From Myxococcaceae bacterium (GTDB taxonomy: Bacteria > Myxococcota > Myxococcia > Myxococcales > Myxococcaceae), in assembly GCA_016793095.1 (NCBI GenBank), contig JAEUJQ010000074.1, positions 1 through 46,699 on the forward strand: DNA of 46,699 nt, in the 5' to 3' direction. Numbering within the stretch: position 1 is the stretch's first letter; each line of letters starts with the position of its first letter. Shown piece by piece: positions 16,095 through 25,267 of this stretch. Made by a program: the position numbers and the translations under genes. Below the pieces are notes generated by a model. That model was not told the DNA's origin and did not search any database. It was given only the letters and a program-made list of their open reading frames with translations.

Positions 16095-17660
16095 TCAGAG
16101 CCCGCCCATGTCGTAGCTGGTCGGCACGTCGACGCGGAAACCGAAGTCCACCGTCTTCTTCTCAGCGGGCTTGAGCGCCACCTTCCACGTCGCGACGCCG
16201 GACTGCTTGTTCACCTGCGCGCCCGCGGTCGTCTTCTCGGTGAGCGCGATGTCGAGGTCGTTCACCTCGGCGACCGGCAGGTGGTCGGCCACGGTGAGCT
16301 CGACGGGCGCCTTCCCGTAGTTCGCGAGGTCGAACTTGTAGACGTACGTGAAGCGCTTCTTCGAGTTGAAGAGCCCCTGGTCCTTCTTCAGCTCCTCGAC
16401 GACGGTGCGCTTCACGCGAATGGTGTCGTCGATGCCAAAGGTGAGCGAGAACGGCGCGCCCTGGGCGACGCGCTCGAGGTCGTAGCGCCCGACGAGCCCG
16501 GTCGACCGGAACGCGTCCACCCGGCCCGGCAGCAACGGCCAACCGCCCGAGTTCGTCACCTCGGCGACGCGGAAGGCCACCGGGTACAGCTTCGGCATCA
16601 CCTTGAGCTCGAACGCCGCCGCGAGCTTCGTCTCGCCCACGAAGAGGCGCACCGGCGCGCCGTCACCGGGCACCTTCGCCGGGTCCTTCACCTCGAGCTG
16701 CACCGACAGGCCCTGGCTCTTCGCCACCAGCCCACCCTCCTTCGACAGCGGCGTCGACGCGGCCGCGACCGACGCCGTCTCGACGTACTCGTCCCGGCGC
16801 GTCAGCACCTTCTTCTCAGGCGCGCGCTCGGTCGCGCCCACCAGCAGCTTGTTCATCGTCGGCGGCGTCGCGTTCTGAGCGGGCACCGCCGTCGAGAGCG
16901 TCAGCTTCACCTGGGTCCAGTCTTCGCTGGTGGCCTGCGTCACGGTGGCGAACGTCGCGAAGTCCACCGCCTTCCCGCTCTCGGCGGCGCGCGCCTCGTA
17001 GGCCGGGGTCCACGACGCGCCGCCCACCAGGTAGGTGAGCGACAGCTTCGCTGACGTTCCCTGCGGACATGACACCAGCACCTCCACGCGGAAGGTCTGC
17101 TTCTGCGCGCCGACCCGCACCTCGTCGAGCTGCCGCCGCACGTCTTCGATGAGGCGGTTCAGCTCACGGCGCTTCGCCGCGAGCTCCGACGCCTGCTTCG
17201 CGGACTGCAGGGTGGTGGCCAGCGGCGTGTCGAGCGCTGACTGCCAGGCCCTGGCGTCGGGCTTCTCGGCGGCCAGCTCGCGCGCGAGGCCCTGCTCGGC
17301 GACGTCGCGCAGGCGGTGGGCGAACTCACGCTGCTCCGCGACCTTCGCGAGCTGGTCGTCCAGCACCCGGCCCTCGTCCGAGAGCTGCTCGAGCCTCTTC
17401 TCGAGCGCCTGGGCCTTCTCGCCGAACACCTTCTCCTGCCTCACCAGCTCGGCGCGCAGCCCATCGACGGTGCCCTCGGACATGCGGGCACGGAAGGAGT
17501 CACTCAGCGCCGCCGGCGGCACGTTCTCGAAGACGAGGGCCGTGCGCGTGCCGCACGTCACCGGCGTCACGCGTGTCACCTGCGCACGGTCGGGGAACAC
17601 CACCACCTCGTCGGGCGACGTGGTGGAGGCCAGCACGAGGAGCAGCGTCGTCGTCATCAT
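16095..17660 (-). CDS. MuiA-like DUF4140/DUF4139 protein (second of a tandem pair)
   Basis: 521 residues. A signal-like start (MMTTTLLLVLASTTS) is followed by DEVVVFPDRAQVTRV, the N-terminal beta-domain of the mucoidy-inhibitor family (DUF4140). A helical coiled-coil of about 100 residues comes next, then the DUF4139 beta-rich domain (LTYLVGGASWTPAYEAR, DWTQVKLTLSTAVP, and YGKAPVELTVADHLPVAEVNDL near the end). Proteins of this family are exported or surface proteins of poorly known function; one is linked to loss of mucoidy. The ATG overlaps the stop of the upstream paralogue by 4 bases, so the two are translationally coupled. It ends in VPTSYDMGGL, a typical end for the family. Confidence 0.85.
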   Translation of the reverse strand: MMTTTLLLVLASTTSPDEVVVFPDRAQVTRVTPVTCGTRTALVFENVPPAALSDSFRARMSEGTVDGLRAELVRQEKVFGEKAQALEKRLEQLSDEGRVLDDQLAKVAEQREFAHRLRDVAEQGLARELAAEKPDARAWQSALDTPLATTLQSAKQASELAAKRRELNRLIEDVRRQLDEVRVGAQKQTFRVEVLVSCPQGTSAKLSLTYLVGGASWTPAYEARAAESGKAVDFATFATVTQATSEDWTQVKLTLSTAVPAQNATPPTMNKLLVGATERAPEKKVLTRRDEYVETASVAAASTPLSKEGGLVAKSQGLSVQLEVKDPAKVPGDGAPVRLFVGETKLAAAFELKVMPKLYPVAFRVAEVTNSGGWPLLPGRVDAFRSTGLVGRYDLERVAQGAPFSLTFGIDDTIRVKRTVVEELKKDQGLFNSKKRFTYVYKFDLANYGKAPVELTVADHLPVAEVNDLDIALTEKTTAGAQVNKQSGVATWKVALKPAEKKTVDFGFRVDVPTSYDMGGL

Positions 17661-19639
17661 GGCCGCACCTCCTGCTGGTACAGGCGCCAGCTCTTCGGGC
17701 GCTTCACCTGGTAGCTGTACGTCAGCACCTGCTTCTCGTTGGGCTTGAGCGTCAGCCGCCACTCGAGCCGGCCGGTGGGCGCGTCTTGAATGGCGCCAGG
17801 CTTCGAGTCGAGCAGCTTCGTCTCGACGTCCTTCTGGTTCGGCTGCGCGAGCGGCCACTGATCGAAGACGCGCAGCGCGACGGGCGCGCGGTACGGGTTC
17901 ACCAGCTCGATGGTGACGGCGTAGGTCGACACGTCGTCCTTCGACACCACGCCCTCGGTCGCGTCCACCACCTGCACGTTGCGCACCGTCTTGATGGCGC
18001 GGTCGAGGCCCAGCGGCAGGGTGAACGCCTCGCCAGGCGAGACGAGCTTGAGCTGCGCGGTGCCCGCGGGGTCAGCGCCGACGGACAACGTCGCCGGGCC
18101 ACCCGGCAGCACCTGCTGCGACGGGTTCTTCAGCTCGGCCGAGAGGTAGGCCTCCTTCGCGAGGGCCGGGTACACCTTGCGCTCGACGGTGACGGGCCAC
18201 TGCTGGCTCCACAGCGCCACCCGGCGCGCGCCCTTCGCCGAGGGGATCGTCTCTTTCTGTCTCGAGCCGAAGGAGAGGTCGTAACCGCCGGCGAGCGTCA
18301 CCGGGCTGTCGGCGCCGTAGGTGGGGGCCCGGTAGCCGGGCGGCGGGGACAACGAGAACGCGGCCACCGGTTGCGACGCAGCCCGGTCGCTGCGGGTCCG
18401 ACCGCCGACCGAGAGGGTCGTCAGCGCGGTCTCTTCGCGAGCCTCGGACTCGGGCTGGGCCAGGTCACCTTCCACGGACTCATCGGCGAAGCTGAAGCTC
18501 TTTCCGCTGACGGCGGCTCCCGGCGCCATCGACGGCGCGGGCCCCATGGCCTGCGGCCGCGGCATGGGCTCAGGCGGAGGCGGCGGTGGCGGTGGCCGCT
18601 CCTTCGCGCGGCGCTTCGTCTGTTCCTCACCCGCGCGGTAGCCCAGGGCCGGCTTCGCGGGCTCCTCGAGGGTGGCCGGCACCGCCCGCCCGGCAGACTG
18701 GGCCAGCCACCCGCGCACGAGGGCCTCCTCCGTGCGCACGGGCACCGGCGGCGGCAGGGGCGGCACCACCCGCACGAGCTCCTGCACCGGCGTCGGGGTG
18801 GGGATGAAGCGCTCGGTGGTGCCGATCTTCCAGGTGAGCAGCTTCGGCGCCTTCACGGCCGAAGAGGGGATCGCCGTCGAGAGGGTGAGCTGCGCGTCGT
18901 CCCAGTCCTCACCGGACTCCTGCGAGACGAGCCCCGCGAGCGAGACGGTGACGAGGCTCTTCTCGGGGTCGAGCTGCACGTCCCACGTCGGGGTCCAGCG
19001 CGCGCGGCGCACGAGGTACGTGAGGGAGACGGTGGCCTGACCGCCGCCTGCCAGCACCGCCGCCACCCGCCACCCGCTGCGCCGCTCGGGGTTGCCCAGC
19101 TTGTCGGCCTTGTCCACGAGCGCGTCGCGGCGCTTCATCGCCGCGCGTTGGGCCAGCTCGACGTCACGCAGCTTCTTCTGCGCCGCCTCGAGCTGGGTCG
19201 CCTGGAACTGCAGCGCCGCGGCCCACCCCTGCGGTGACAGCTTCGGGAGCGGCCGGACGTTGTCCGCGGGGGGCAACACCGGGCGGAGCCTGGACAGGAC
19301 CTCACGATGCTCGCGCAGGGCCTGGGCTTCGCTCGCGAGCCTGGCGAGCTCGGTGTCCACCGCGTCGAGCTCGGCCAGCACCTGCTTCGCCTCGGCGGTG
19401 CGGAAGGCCTCGGGCGTCAGCGGCTCCAGCTCGACGCGGCGCACCTCGGCGCCCTGGGCCTCGACCCGCACGGACGACGCGTCGATGGTGTCGGGCAGCG
19501 GTGGGAACTCCACGACGCCAGGCGCGGTCACCTGGGCCTGGCGAACCACCCGCGCCTGGTCGGTGAAGACGGTCACCTGTGAGATGGGCGACTGAACGGC
19601 GCCGAGCCAGACGACGACGGCGGGGAATGCGAGCGGCAT
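17657..19639 (-). CDS. MuiA-like DUF4140/DUF4139 protein with proline-rich insert (first of the pair)
   Basis: 660 residues. MPLAFPAVVVWLGAVQS is a probable signal peptide, preceded by a strong GGAGG about 6 bases before the ATG. SQVTVFTDQARVVRQ begins the DUF4140 domain. A coiled-coil occupies roughly residues 70-190, and LTYLVRRARWTPTWDVQ and DWDDAQLTLSTAIP begin the DUF4139 domain. Unlike its neighbour, this copy carries an insert of about 150 residues in DUF4139 with a run of eight prolines and many charged residues, probably disordered. The domain then resumes (ALWSQQWPVTVERKVYPAL) to the end. It overlaps the paralogue downstream by 4 bases. The two may act as a heteromeric surface or periplasmic complex, by inference. 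Confidence 0.85.
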   Translation of the reverse strand: MPLAFPAVVVWLGAVQSPISQVTVFTDQARVVRQAQVTAPGVVEFPPLPDTIDASSVRVEAQGAEVRRVELEPLTPEAFRTAEAKQVLAELDAVDTELARLASEAQALREHREVLSRLRPVLPPADNVRPLPKLSPQGWAAALQFQATQLEAAQKKLRDVELAQRAAMKRRDALVDKADKLGNPERRSGWRVAAVLAGGGQATVSLTYLVRRARWTPTWDVQLDPEKSLVTVSLAGLVSQESGEDWDDAQLTLSTAIPSSAVKAPKLLTWKIGTTERFIPTPTPVQELVRVVPPLPPPVPVRTEEALVRGWLAQSAGRAVPATLEEPAKPALGYRAGEEQTKRRAKERPPPPPPPPEPMPRPQAMGPAPSMAPGAAVSGKSFSFADESVEGDLAQPESEAREETALTTLSVGGRTRSDRAASQPVAAFSLSPPPGYRAPTYGADSPVTLAGGYDLSFGSRQKETIPSAKGARRVALWSQQWPVTVERKVYPALAKEAYLSAELKNPSQQVLPGGPATLSVGADPAGTAQLKLVSPGEAFTLPLGLDRAIKTVRNVQVVDATEGVVSKDDVSTYAVTIELVNPYRAPVALRVFDQWPLAQPNQKDVETKLLDSKPGAIQDAPTGRLEWRLTLKPNEKQVLTYSYQVKRPKSWRLYQQEVRP

Positions 19640-19738
19640 GGACGACCTCCTCGGCCGCGCGCACGGACGCGCGGGGCGGGCGGAGGGTTCCACACTTCTC
19701 CCGTCAGCACAGCCCAAACCACCCACGCGACGTCTGCC

Positions 19739-22700
19739 TCACGAGGGCGATGACGGGGAGCCCTCCGGGTCCTGCTCGACGGTGACGATGCGGTGCTCCG
19801 GCTGCCAGCCCTTCAGCGCGAGCTGGAGGATGCCGGGGAAGACGACCAGCATGAGCAGCGTGGCGCCGCCGATGCCGAAGATGACGACGGTGGCGAGCGG
19901 TCGCTGCACCTCGCTGCCCGCGCCCGTCGACAGCGCCATCGGCGCGAAGCCGAAGGCCGCCACCGCCGCGGTCGTCAGCACCGCGCGCAACGAGTGGGAC
20001 GCTCCGTGCACCACGGCCGTCGCGAGCGGCAAGCCCTCGATGATGAACCGGCGGACCTCGGTCGTCATGACGATGCCGTTGAGCACCGCGACACCGGCCA
20101 GCGCGATGAAGCCCACCGCCGCGGGCAGGCTGAACGTCATCGAGCGCACGATGAGGCCCACGACGCCGCCGATGAGGGCGAGCGGCACCAGAGAGAAGAC
20201 AGCCCCCGCGAGTCGCACCGAGCCGAAGGTGAGCACCAGCATCGAGAAGATGATGAGGACGGCGAGCGGCACCACGAGGGCGAGGCGCTTCTGGGCGCGC
20301 TCGAAGTTCTCGAACTGCCCACCCCACGTCGTCGTGTAGCCGGTCGGCAGGCCCAGCTCCTTGTCGGCGAGCGCCCGCGCCTCGCTGACCCACGAGACCA
20401 GGTCGCGGCCACGCAGGTTCACCTCGACGCGCACCGTGCGCGCGAAGCCCTCGCGGCGAACCGTCGCAGGCCCTTCGGTGTCTTCGAGCTTGCCCAGCTC
20501 CGACAACGACACCAGCTCGCCGTCCCGGGTGCCCACGAAGAGGTCACCGTAGGCTTCGGTGGTGGCCTCGGCGGGCGGCGCCGTGAGCCGCAGGTCGAAC
20601 TTGCGTGGGCCCTCGTAGATGACGCCGACCCTCACCCCCGAGCGCGCGGCCTCGAGCGTCTCGAACACCGACGCGAGCTCGACGCCATAACGCGCGAGCC
20701 GCTCACGGTCTGGAGTGAAGACCAGGTTGGGCATGCCCAGCAGGCGCTCGATGCGCACGTCGCCCGTGCCCTGCACCCGCCTGACGAGCTCCCCCAGCTT
20801 GTTCGAGCGGTCCACCAGCACCTCGAGGTCCGGCCCGAAGATCTGAATCGCGACGTCGGCGCGGCTGCCCGAGATGAGCTCGTTCGTACGGTCTTCGATG
20901 GGCTGGCTCACCGACACGAACGTGCCCGGCACCTCGCCCTCGACGGCCTTCTTGAAGGCCTCGGACAACCCGTCGAGGTCGTTCGCCGTCTTCCAGTCCT
21001 TCTTCGGCCGCATGCGCGTCAGCATGTCGGTGTTGTCGTTGCCGACCGGGTCGAAGGCGAGCTCGGCGCGCCCCGTGAAGGCGAGCGTGGTGATGACCTC
21101 GGGGAAGCGCTTCATCACCTTCTCCACCTCGAGGTCGAGCCGGCCGGCCTCGCTGAGCGCGATGGAGGGCGCGCGGCGAATCGTGAGCACCGCGTCACCC
21201 TCGTCGATGCGCGGCGCGAAGTCGGCGCCCTGCCCCGCCATCGCCACCATCGAGGCGATGAACAACACCACCATGCCAGCCAGCAGCGGTACCCGGTAGG
21301 CCAGCGCCGTCGGGAGCGTGGCTTCGTATCGCCGCCGCACCGCCTCGAGCCACTTCGGCCCGTGGGCGACGTCACCCATCAGCACCGAGAGCACCCCGGG
21401 GAAGAGGACGACTGAGTAGAAGAGCGCCCCGAAGAGCGCGCAGGCCATCACCGTCGCCATCGGCCGGAACATCTTCCCCTCGACGCCCTGCAGCGCGAGC
21501 AGGGGCAGGTACACGAGCATGATGATGGCGACCGAGAACGCCACTGGCCGCGCGACGGGGCCGGCGGCCTTCGCCAGCCCGGCCATGCGCTCGTCCTCGT
21601 CGCGCATGACGCGACCCGCGAGCGCGGCCATCACCGCCTCGAGGACGACGATGGGGCCGTCCACCAGGAAGCCGAAGTCGATGGCCCCGAGCGACATGAG
21701 GTCGCCGGTCACGCCGAAGACGTGCATGCCGAACAGGGCGATGGACATCGACGCCGGAATGCCGAGCACCACGGCCACGGCCCCACGCAGGCTCCCGAGG
21801 AAGAGCGCCAACACCAGCAGCACGACCGCCGCGCCTTCGACGAGGTTCTTCAGCACTGTCTCGAGCGTGCGGCCCACGAAGTCAGAGCGGTCGTAGATGG
21901 CCTCGAGCCGGACCCCTGGCGGGAGTGACTTCTGCACCTCGGCCACCCGGGCTTTGACCGCCCTGGTCACCTCGCGGGAGTTCGAGCCCAGCAGCATCAT
22001 CACGGTGCCGGTGACGACCTCTCCCTCGCCGTCGCGGGTCGTCACGCCGTAGCGCAGCGCCGGCACCACCTTGACCTCCGCCACCTGCTTGACCAGCACG
22101 CGCGCCTGGCCGCCGCGGACCACCACGTTCGCCACGTCTTCCTCGCTGGCGAGCAGGCCGTTGCCACGCACGAGGTGCACCTCGCCGGCGCGCTCGATGT
22201 ACCCGCCGCCCACCGCCGAGGTCGCGTTCCGCAAGGCGTCGCGAACCTCGGTGAGCGTGAGCCCGTAGGCCTTCAAGCGGTTGATGTCGGCGACGACGTG
22301 GAACTGCTTGAGGTCGCCACCCATCGTGTTGACCTCGATGACGCCGGGGACGGCGCGGATGCGGGGCACCACCTCCCAGTCCAGCAGGGTGCGCAGCTGC
22401 ATCGGCGAGTGGTCGCCCGTCTCGCTGCGCATCACGAAGATGAAGATCTCGCCAAGACCCGTCGAGACGGGGGCCAGCTGCGGCGGCGGCACGAAGGCGG
22501 GCAGCTCGGGCACCACCTCGCGCAGCCGCTCGGAGACGAGCTGCCGCGCGAACCACACGTCCATGCCCTCCTCGAAGATGATGGTGACCGCCGAGAGCCC
22601 TGCACGCGAGACACTGCGCAGCTCGACGAGGCGCGGAATGCCGTTGAGCGCCAGCTCCATCGGCGCGGTCACCATGCGCTCCACCTCGATGGGCGACAGC

Positions 22701-22864
22701 CCGGGAGCCTCGGTCATGATGGCGACCTGAACCGTCGACACATCCGGCAGGGCGTCGATGGGCAGGGTCCGCGCAGCGAACAGCCCACCAGCCAGAAGGG
22801 CGAGCAGACCGCCCACCACCGCAGTGCGGTACTCGACCGAGATGCGAATGATGGCAGCGAGCAT
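19739..22864 (-). CDS. HME-type RND efflux pump (CzcA/CusA family)
   Basis: 1041 residues, the usual length for an RND inner-membrane pump. It has a first helix after MLAAIIRISVEYR, a large periplasmic loop beginning LPIDALPDVSTVQVAIMTEAPG, and the motif AIDFGFLVDGPIVVLE in helix 4. This keeps both acidic positions of the CzcA/CusA type linked to proton or metal-cation movement. A second periplasmic loop and C-terminal helices (LIGGVVGLIVRSMTF, GFIALAGVAVLNGIVM) complete the fold. The family exports heavy-metal cations using the proton gradient with an MFP and an outer-membrane channel; both are encoded nearby at 24086-26484. The specific metal cannot be read. A terminator at 22925-22952 separates it from the gene upstream. 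Confidence 0.9.
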   Translation of the reverse strand: MLAAIIRISVEYRTAVVGGLLALLAGGLFAARTLPIDALPDVSTVQVAIMTEAPGLSPIEVERMVTAPMELALNGIPRLVELRSVSRAGLSAVTIIFEEGMDVWFARQLVSERLREVVPELPAFVPPPQLAPVSTGLGEIFIFVMRSETGDHSPMQLRTLLDWEVVPRIRAVPGVIEVNTMGGDLKQFHVVADINRLKAYGLTLTEVRDALRNATSAVGGGYIERAGEVHLVRGNGLLASEEDVANVVVRGGQARVLVKQVAEVKVVPALRYGVTTRDGEGEVVTGTVMMLLGSNSREVTRAVKARVAEVQKSLPPGVRLEAIYDRSDFVGRTLETVLKNLVEGAAVVLLVLALFLGSLRGAVAVVLGIPASMSIALFGMHVFGVTGDLMSLGAIDFGFLVDGPIVVLEAVMAALAGRVMRDEDERMAGLAKAAGPVARPVAFSVAIIMLVYLPLLALQGVEGKMFRPMATVMACALFGALFYSVVLFPGVLSVLMGDVAHGPKWLEAVRRRYEATLPTALAYRVPLLAGMVVLFIASMVAMAGQGADFAPRIDEGDAVLTIRRAPSIALSEAGRLDLEVEKVMKRFPEVITTLAFTGRAELAFDPVGNDNTDMLTRMRPKKDWKTANDLDGLSEAFKKAVEGEVPGTFVSVSQPIEDRTNELISGSRADVAIQIFGPDLEVLVDRSNKLGELVRRVQGTGDVRIERLLGMPNLVFTPDRERLARYGVELASVFETLEAARSGVRVGVIYEGPRKFDLRLTAPPAEATTEAYGDLFVGTRDGELVSLSELGKLEDTEGPATVRREGFARTVRVEVNLRGRDLVSWVSEARALADKELGLPTGYTTTWGGQFENFERAQKRLALVVPLAVLIIFSMLVLTFGSVRLAGAVFSLVPLALIGGVVGLIVRSMTFSLPAAVGFIALAGVAVLNGIVMTTEVRRFIIEGLPLATAVVHGASHSLRAVLTTAAVAAFGFAPMALSTGAGSEVQRPLATVVIFGIGGATLLMLVVFPGILQLALKGWQPEHRIVTVEQDPEGSPSSPS

Positions 22865-22924
22865 GGCGGCGAAGGTATCGCGACGAGGACCGGCCCGCGC
22901 ACCGCAATCTGCGCCACCAAATGA

Positions 22925-22952
22925 AGAGGGCCACCCGTGAAGGTGGCCCTCT
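22925..22952 (-). terminator. Hairpin terminator after the EF-hand-like gene
   Basis: AGAGGGCCACC and GGTGGCCCTCT form a perfect 11-base-pair stem around a 6-base loop. On the minus strand the stem is followed by TTCATTT. It lies 24 bases after the stop codon at 22976, which suggests factor-independent termination before the RND gene. Confidence 0.7.
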
Positions 22953-22975
22953 GGTGCTGCTCAGCTCGAGACTGA

Positions 22976-23962
22976 TCAGCGCAGGTTGCGGGCGGCGCCC
23001 ATGGCGACTTCACCCATGGACTTCAGCGCGTTCTGCATGGTGGTCCAGAAGGTGTTCATCTGCTGCTGCGCCTGCTGGAACGCGTACATGTCCTCCTGGT
23101 ACTTGTTCTGCGCGGCGAGGTCCTTCGGGTCCTTCGGGGGCGTCGGGTACGCCGGGAAGCTGCCGTTGTACATGCTGCCCGTCGAGGGCGTCGAACCGGT
23201 GCCACCCGTGCTGCCCGTGCCACCCGTGCTGCCCGTACCACCCGTGCTGCCCGTACCACCCGTGCTGCCCGTGCTGCCGGTCGAGCCAGTCGTCGGCGGA
23301 CCCGTGAAGATGATGGGGGGCATGTAGGGCTTCGGCGGCTTCGGCAGGGTGGGGAAGCCGGGGAACGGACGCGGCCAGGGCGGACGAATCGAGATGCCGT
23401 CACCCGTGATGCGGCCGCCGGGGAGGAGCGAGAGGATCATGCGGATGTCCTTCTTCGCTTCGGCGCTGACGTTCGGGTCCTTCAGCTTCGACTGCAGGTA
23501 GCTGCGCTCCTGCGGCGAGACGTTGCCGTCCTTGAAGATGTTGCGGAGGATCGCGCGGGCCTCGCCCTTGCCGATGCGGCCGTCGTCCGACTTGAAGTGC
23601 TTGTCGAGGGCCGAGAGGCGGGCCTTGTCGAACGCACCACCGAGCCCGAAGATGCCCAGGCGCTGCGGCAGGCTGGCCTCGGGAGGCAGGCGACCAGCGG
23701 CGAACGACCGGTCAGCGGAGTTGCCCAGGAAGTTGTTCAACGCGGCCTTGGCGCCAGCGTCGAACTTGTTGTTGCTGCGGGACTCGAGCGCGAGCTGGCG
23801 GAGCGCGGCGAGCTCGGAGGGCTGTACGCCACCGGCCTTCGCGCGGGCGATGAGGGCGTTGGCTTCCTGGGTGCTCACGCGGCCGTCGGACTTCGCACCG
23901 GCGATCTGTCCGCGAATCATTGCGCCCTGGATGACGTTGTTCAGGTTCTTGTTGATGAGCAT
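22976..23962 (-). CDS. Cytosolic or non-classically exported protein with EF-hand-like motifs and Gly/Ser/Thr linker
   Basis: 328 residues with no signal peptide. AGGAGG lies just before the ATG. The N-terminal ~190 residues are helical and contain three DGx[VI]xxxE motifs (SDGRVSTQE, DDGRIGKGE, KDGNVSPQE), like the second half of EF-hand calcium loops; the first acidic positions are missing. A Pro-rich stretch is followed by about 45 residues of GSTGGTG repeats and a C-terminal helix rich in Gln, Met and Ala (FQQAQQQMNTFW). I do not recognise a family. It sits between the efflux fusion-protein gene and the RND gene, in the same direction, but has its own leader of ~120 bases and a terminator. 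Confidence 0.75.
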   Translation of the reverse strand: MLINKNLNNVIQGAMIRGQIAGAKSDGRVSTQEANALIARAKAGGVQPSELAALRQLALESRSNNKFDAGAKAALNNFLGNSADRSFAAGRLPPEASLPQRLGIFGLGGAFDKARLSALDKHFKSDDGRIGKGEARAILRNIFKDGNVSPQERSYLQSKLKDPNVSAEAKKDIRMILSLLPGGRITGDGISIRPPWPRPFPGFPTLPKPPKPYMPPIIFTGPPTTGSTGSTGSTGGTGSTGGTGSTGGTGSTGGTGSTPSTGSMYNGSFPAYPTPPKDPKDLAAQNKYQEDMYAFQQAQQQMNTFWTTMQNALKSMGEVAMGAARNLR

Positions 23963-24085
23963 GTTCAGTTCCTCCTGACTGCGGGTATGGAGAGAGGACT
24001 CTCAGGCCGGTTTTCGTGGGACATTTCCCCGACCACTTTCTGAGAAGACCAGAGTTTCAGCGGGGCTGGTAGCCCCATGCGTGGA

Positions 24086-25267
24086 TCAGCGGAACACTTC
24101 GGCTTTGAGGGCGAGAACTCCAGTCGAGACGACTCTTTCTCCTGATTTCAAGCCCTTGAGAATGGCGACGTGATCGTTGTCTTCAATGCCCAGCTCGACG
24201 GGGCGTGGTTCAACCACCCCCTCGCCCACCTCGACGAAGACGGTGGGACGACCATCGACGCGGGTGACGGCGGCGCGGGGAACCAACAGGAACGACTCGC
24301 GGGGGCCGGTGGCGTGGATCACCCCGAGGACCGAGAGGCCGGGCCTGAGCAGCTTCTGGGCATTGTCCACCTCGACGCGCACGTGCGAGCTGCGGGTCTC
24401 GGTGTCGATGACCTCGGAGATGTGAGCGATGCGGCCGGACATGGACACCGAGCGCGCGGACGGGATGCGCAGGTCCACCGTGTCACCTTCACGAACCGCA
24501 GGCAGGTCGCGCTCGAAGACGGCGAGCTCGACCCAGACCTGTGACAGGTCGGCCACGACGAAGAGGGTATCGGCAGGCTCGACGGTCTCGCCGCGCTTCA
24601 CGTGGGACTCGACGATGCGGCCGGTGAGCGGGCTCCGCAGGCGCAAGATGCCAAGCTCGCCATCAACGGTCCCACCAAGCGCCTCGACCGCCTTCTCTGC
24701 CGCGACACGCTCAGCCGTCAGCGCTTCGGCGTTGGCTCTGGCGAACTGGGCGTCGCGCTCGGCCGACACCTTCGCGTCCGCGAGGCGCCGCTCGCGCTCT
24801 TCATCGAGGCGAGCCACCTTCTCCCGGGCGCGCACCTTCATCACCTCGGCCTGGGCCTTGCCGAGCTCCACCGACTCGAGCTCGGCGATGAGCTCGCCGG
24901 CCTTCACGTCTTCCCCCTCGACCTTCGCGAGCGTGCGCACGCGACCCGCGATGCGCGCGCCGATGGCCACGACCCGCCGGGCGTCGTAGGTGACTGCACC
25001 GGTGACCTGCAGCGTCGGCGTCAGCTCCTCGTCCTTCGACGCGGTGAAGGTCAGCTTCTCGCGCTGCGCAAAGGCCGAAGAGAAGCGGATGAACTCTCCG
25101 TCGAGGTACGGCGTGCCGCGGCTGCTGTCAGGCGGAGGTGCAGCCGGCTCGACTGACGGGCGGAAGAGGAGCGCTGCGACGAGCAGCGCGAGCACCGCGC
25201 CCCCCACGATGAGGGGCCAGCGCTTCATGCGCACTTCAGGAGGCGGGGGCAGGGCGTCTTCGGTCAT
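24086..25267 (-). CDS. RND efflux membrane-fusion (periplasmic adaptor) protein
   Basis: 393 residues. A short cytoplasmic tail and one transmembrane anchor (WPLIVGGAVLALLVAALLF) are followed by the HlyD/CusB-like pattern. A first lipoyl/barrel-sandwich half (VVAIGARIAGRVRTL, GEDVKAGELIAELES) leads to a helical hairpin rich in Ala, Glu and Arg. The second lipoyl half (SPLTGRIVESHVKRGETVEP) and a beta-barrel (VWVELAVFERDLPAVREGD) follow, then the membrane-proximal domain. It links the RND pump to the outer-membrane channel. Its ATG overlaps the channel gene's stop by one base (TGATG), so the two are translated together. Confidence 0.9.
   Translation of the reverse strand: MTEDALPPPPEVRMKRWPLIVGGAVLALLVAALLFRPSVEPAAPPPDSSRGTPYLDGEFIRFSSAFAQREKLTFTASKDEELTPTLQVTGAVTYDARRVVAIGARIAGRVRTLAKVEGEDVKAGELIAELESVELGKAQAEVMKVRAREKVARLDEERERRLADAKVSAERDAQFARANAEALTAERVAAEKAVEALGGTVDGELGILRLRSPLTGRIVESHVKRGETVEPADTLFVVADLSQVWVELAVFERDLPAVREGDTVDLRIPSARSVSMSGRIAHISEVIDTETRSSHVRVEVDNAQKLLRPGLSVLGVIHATGPRESFLLVPRAAVTRVDGRPTVFVEVGEGVVEPRPVELGIEDNDHVAILKGLKSGERVVSTGVLALKAEVFR

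Noticed and set aside
23190-23290. Repetitive array resembling a short-repeat locus
   Set aside because: It is the coding sequence of the GSTGGTG linker in the EF-hand-like protein, not a CRISPR array or noncoding repeat.
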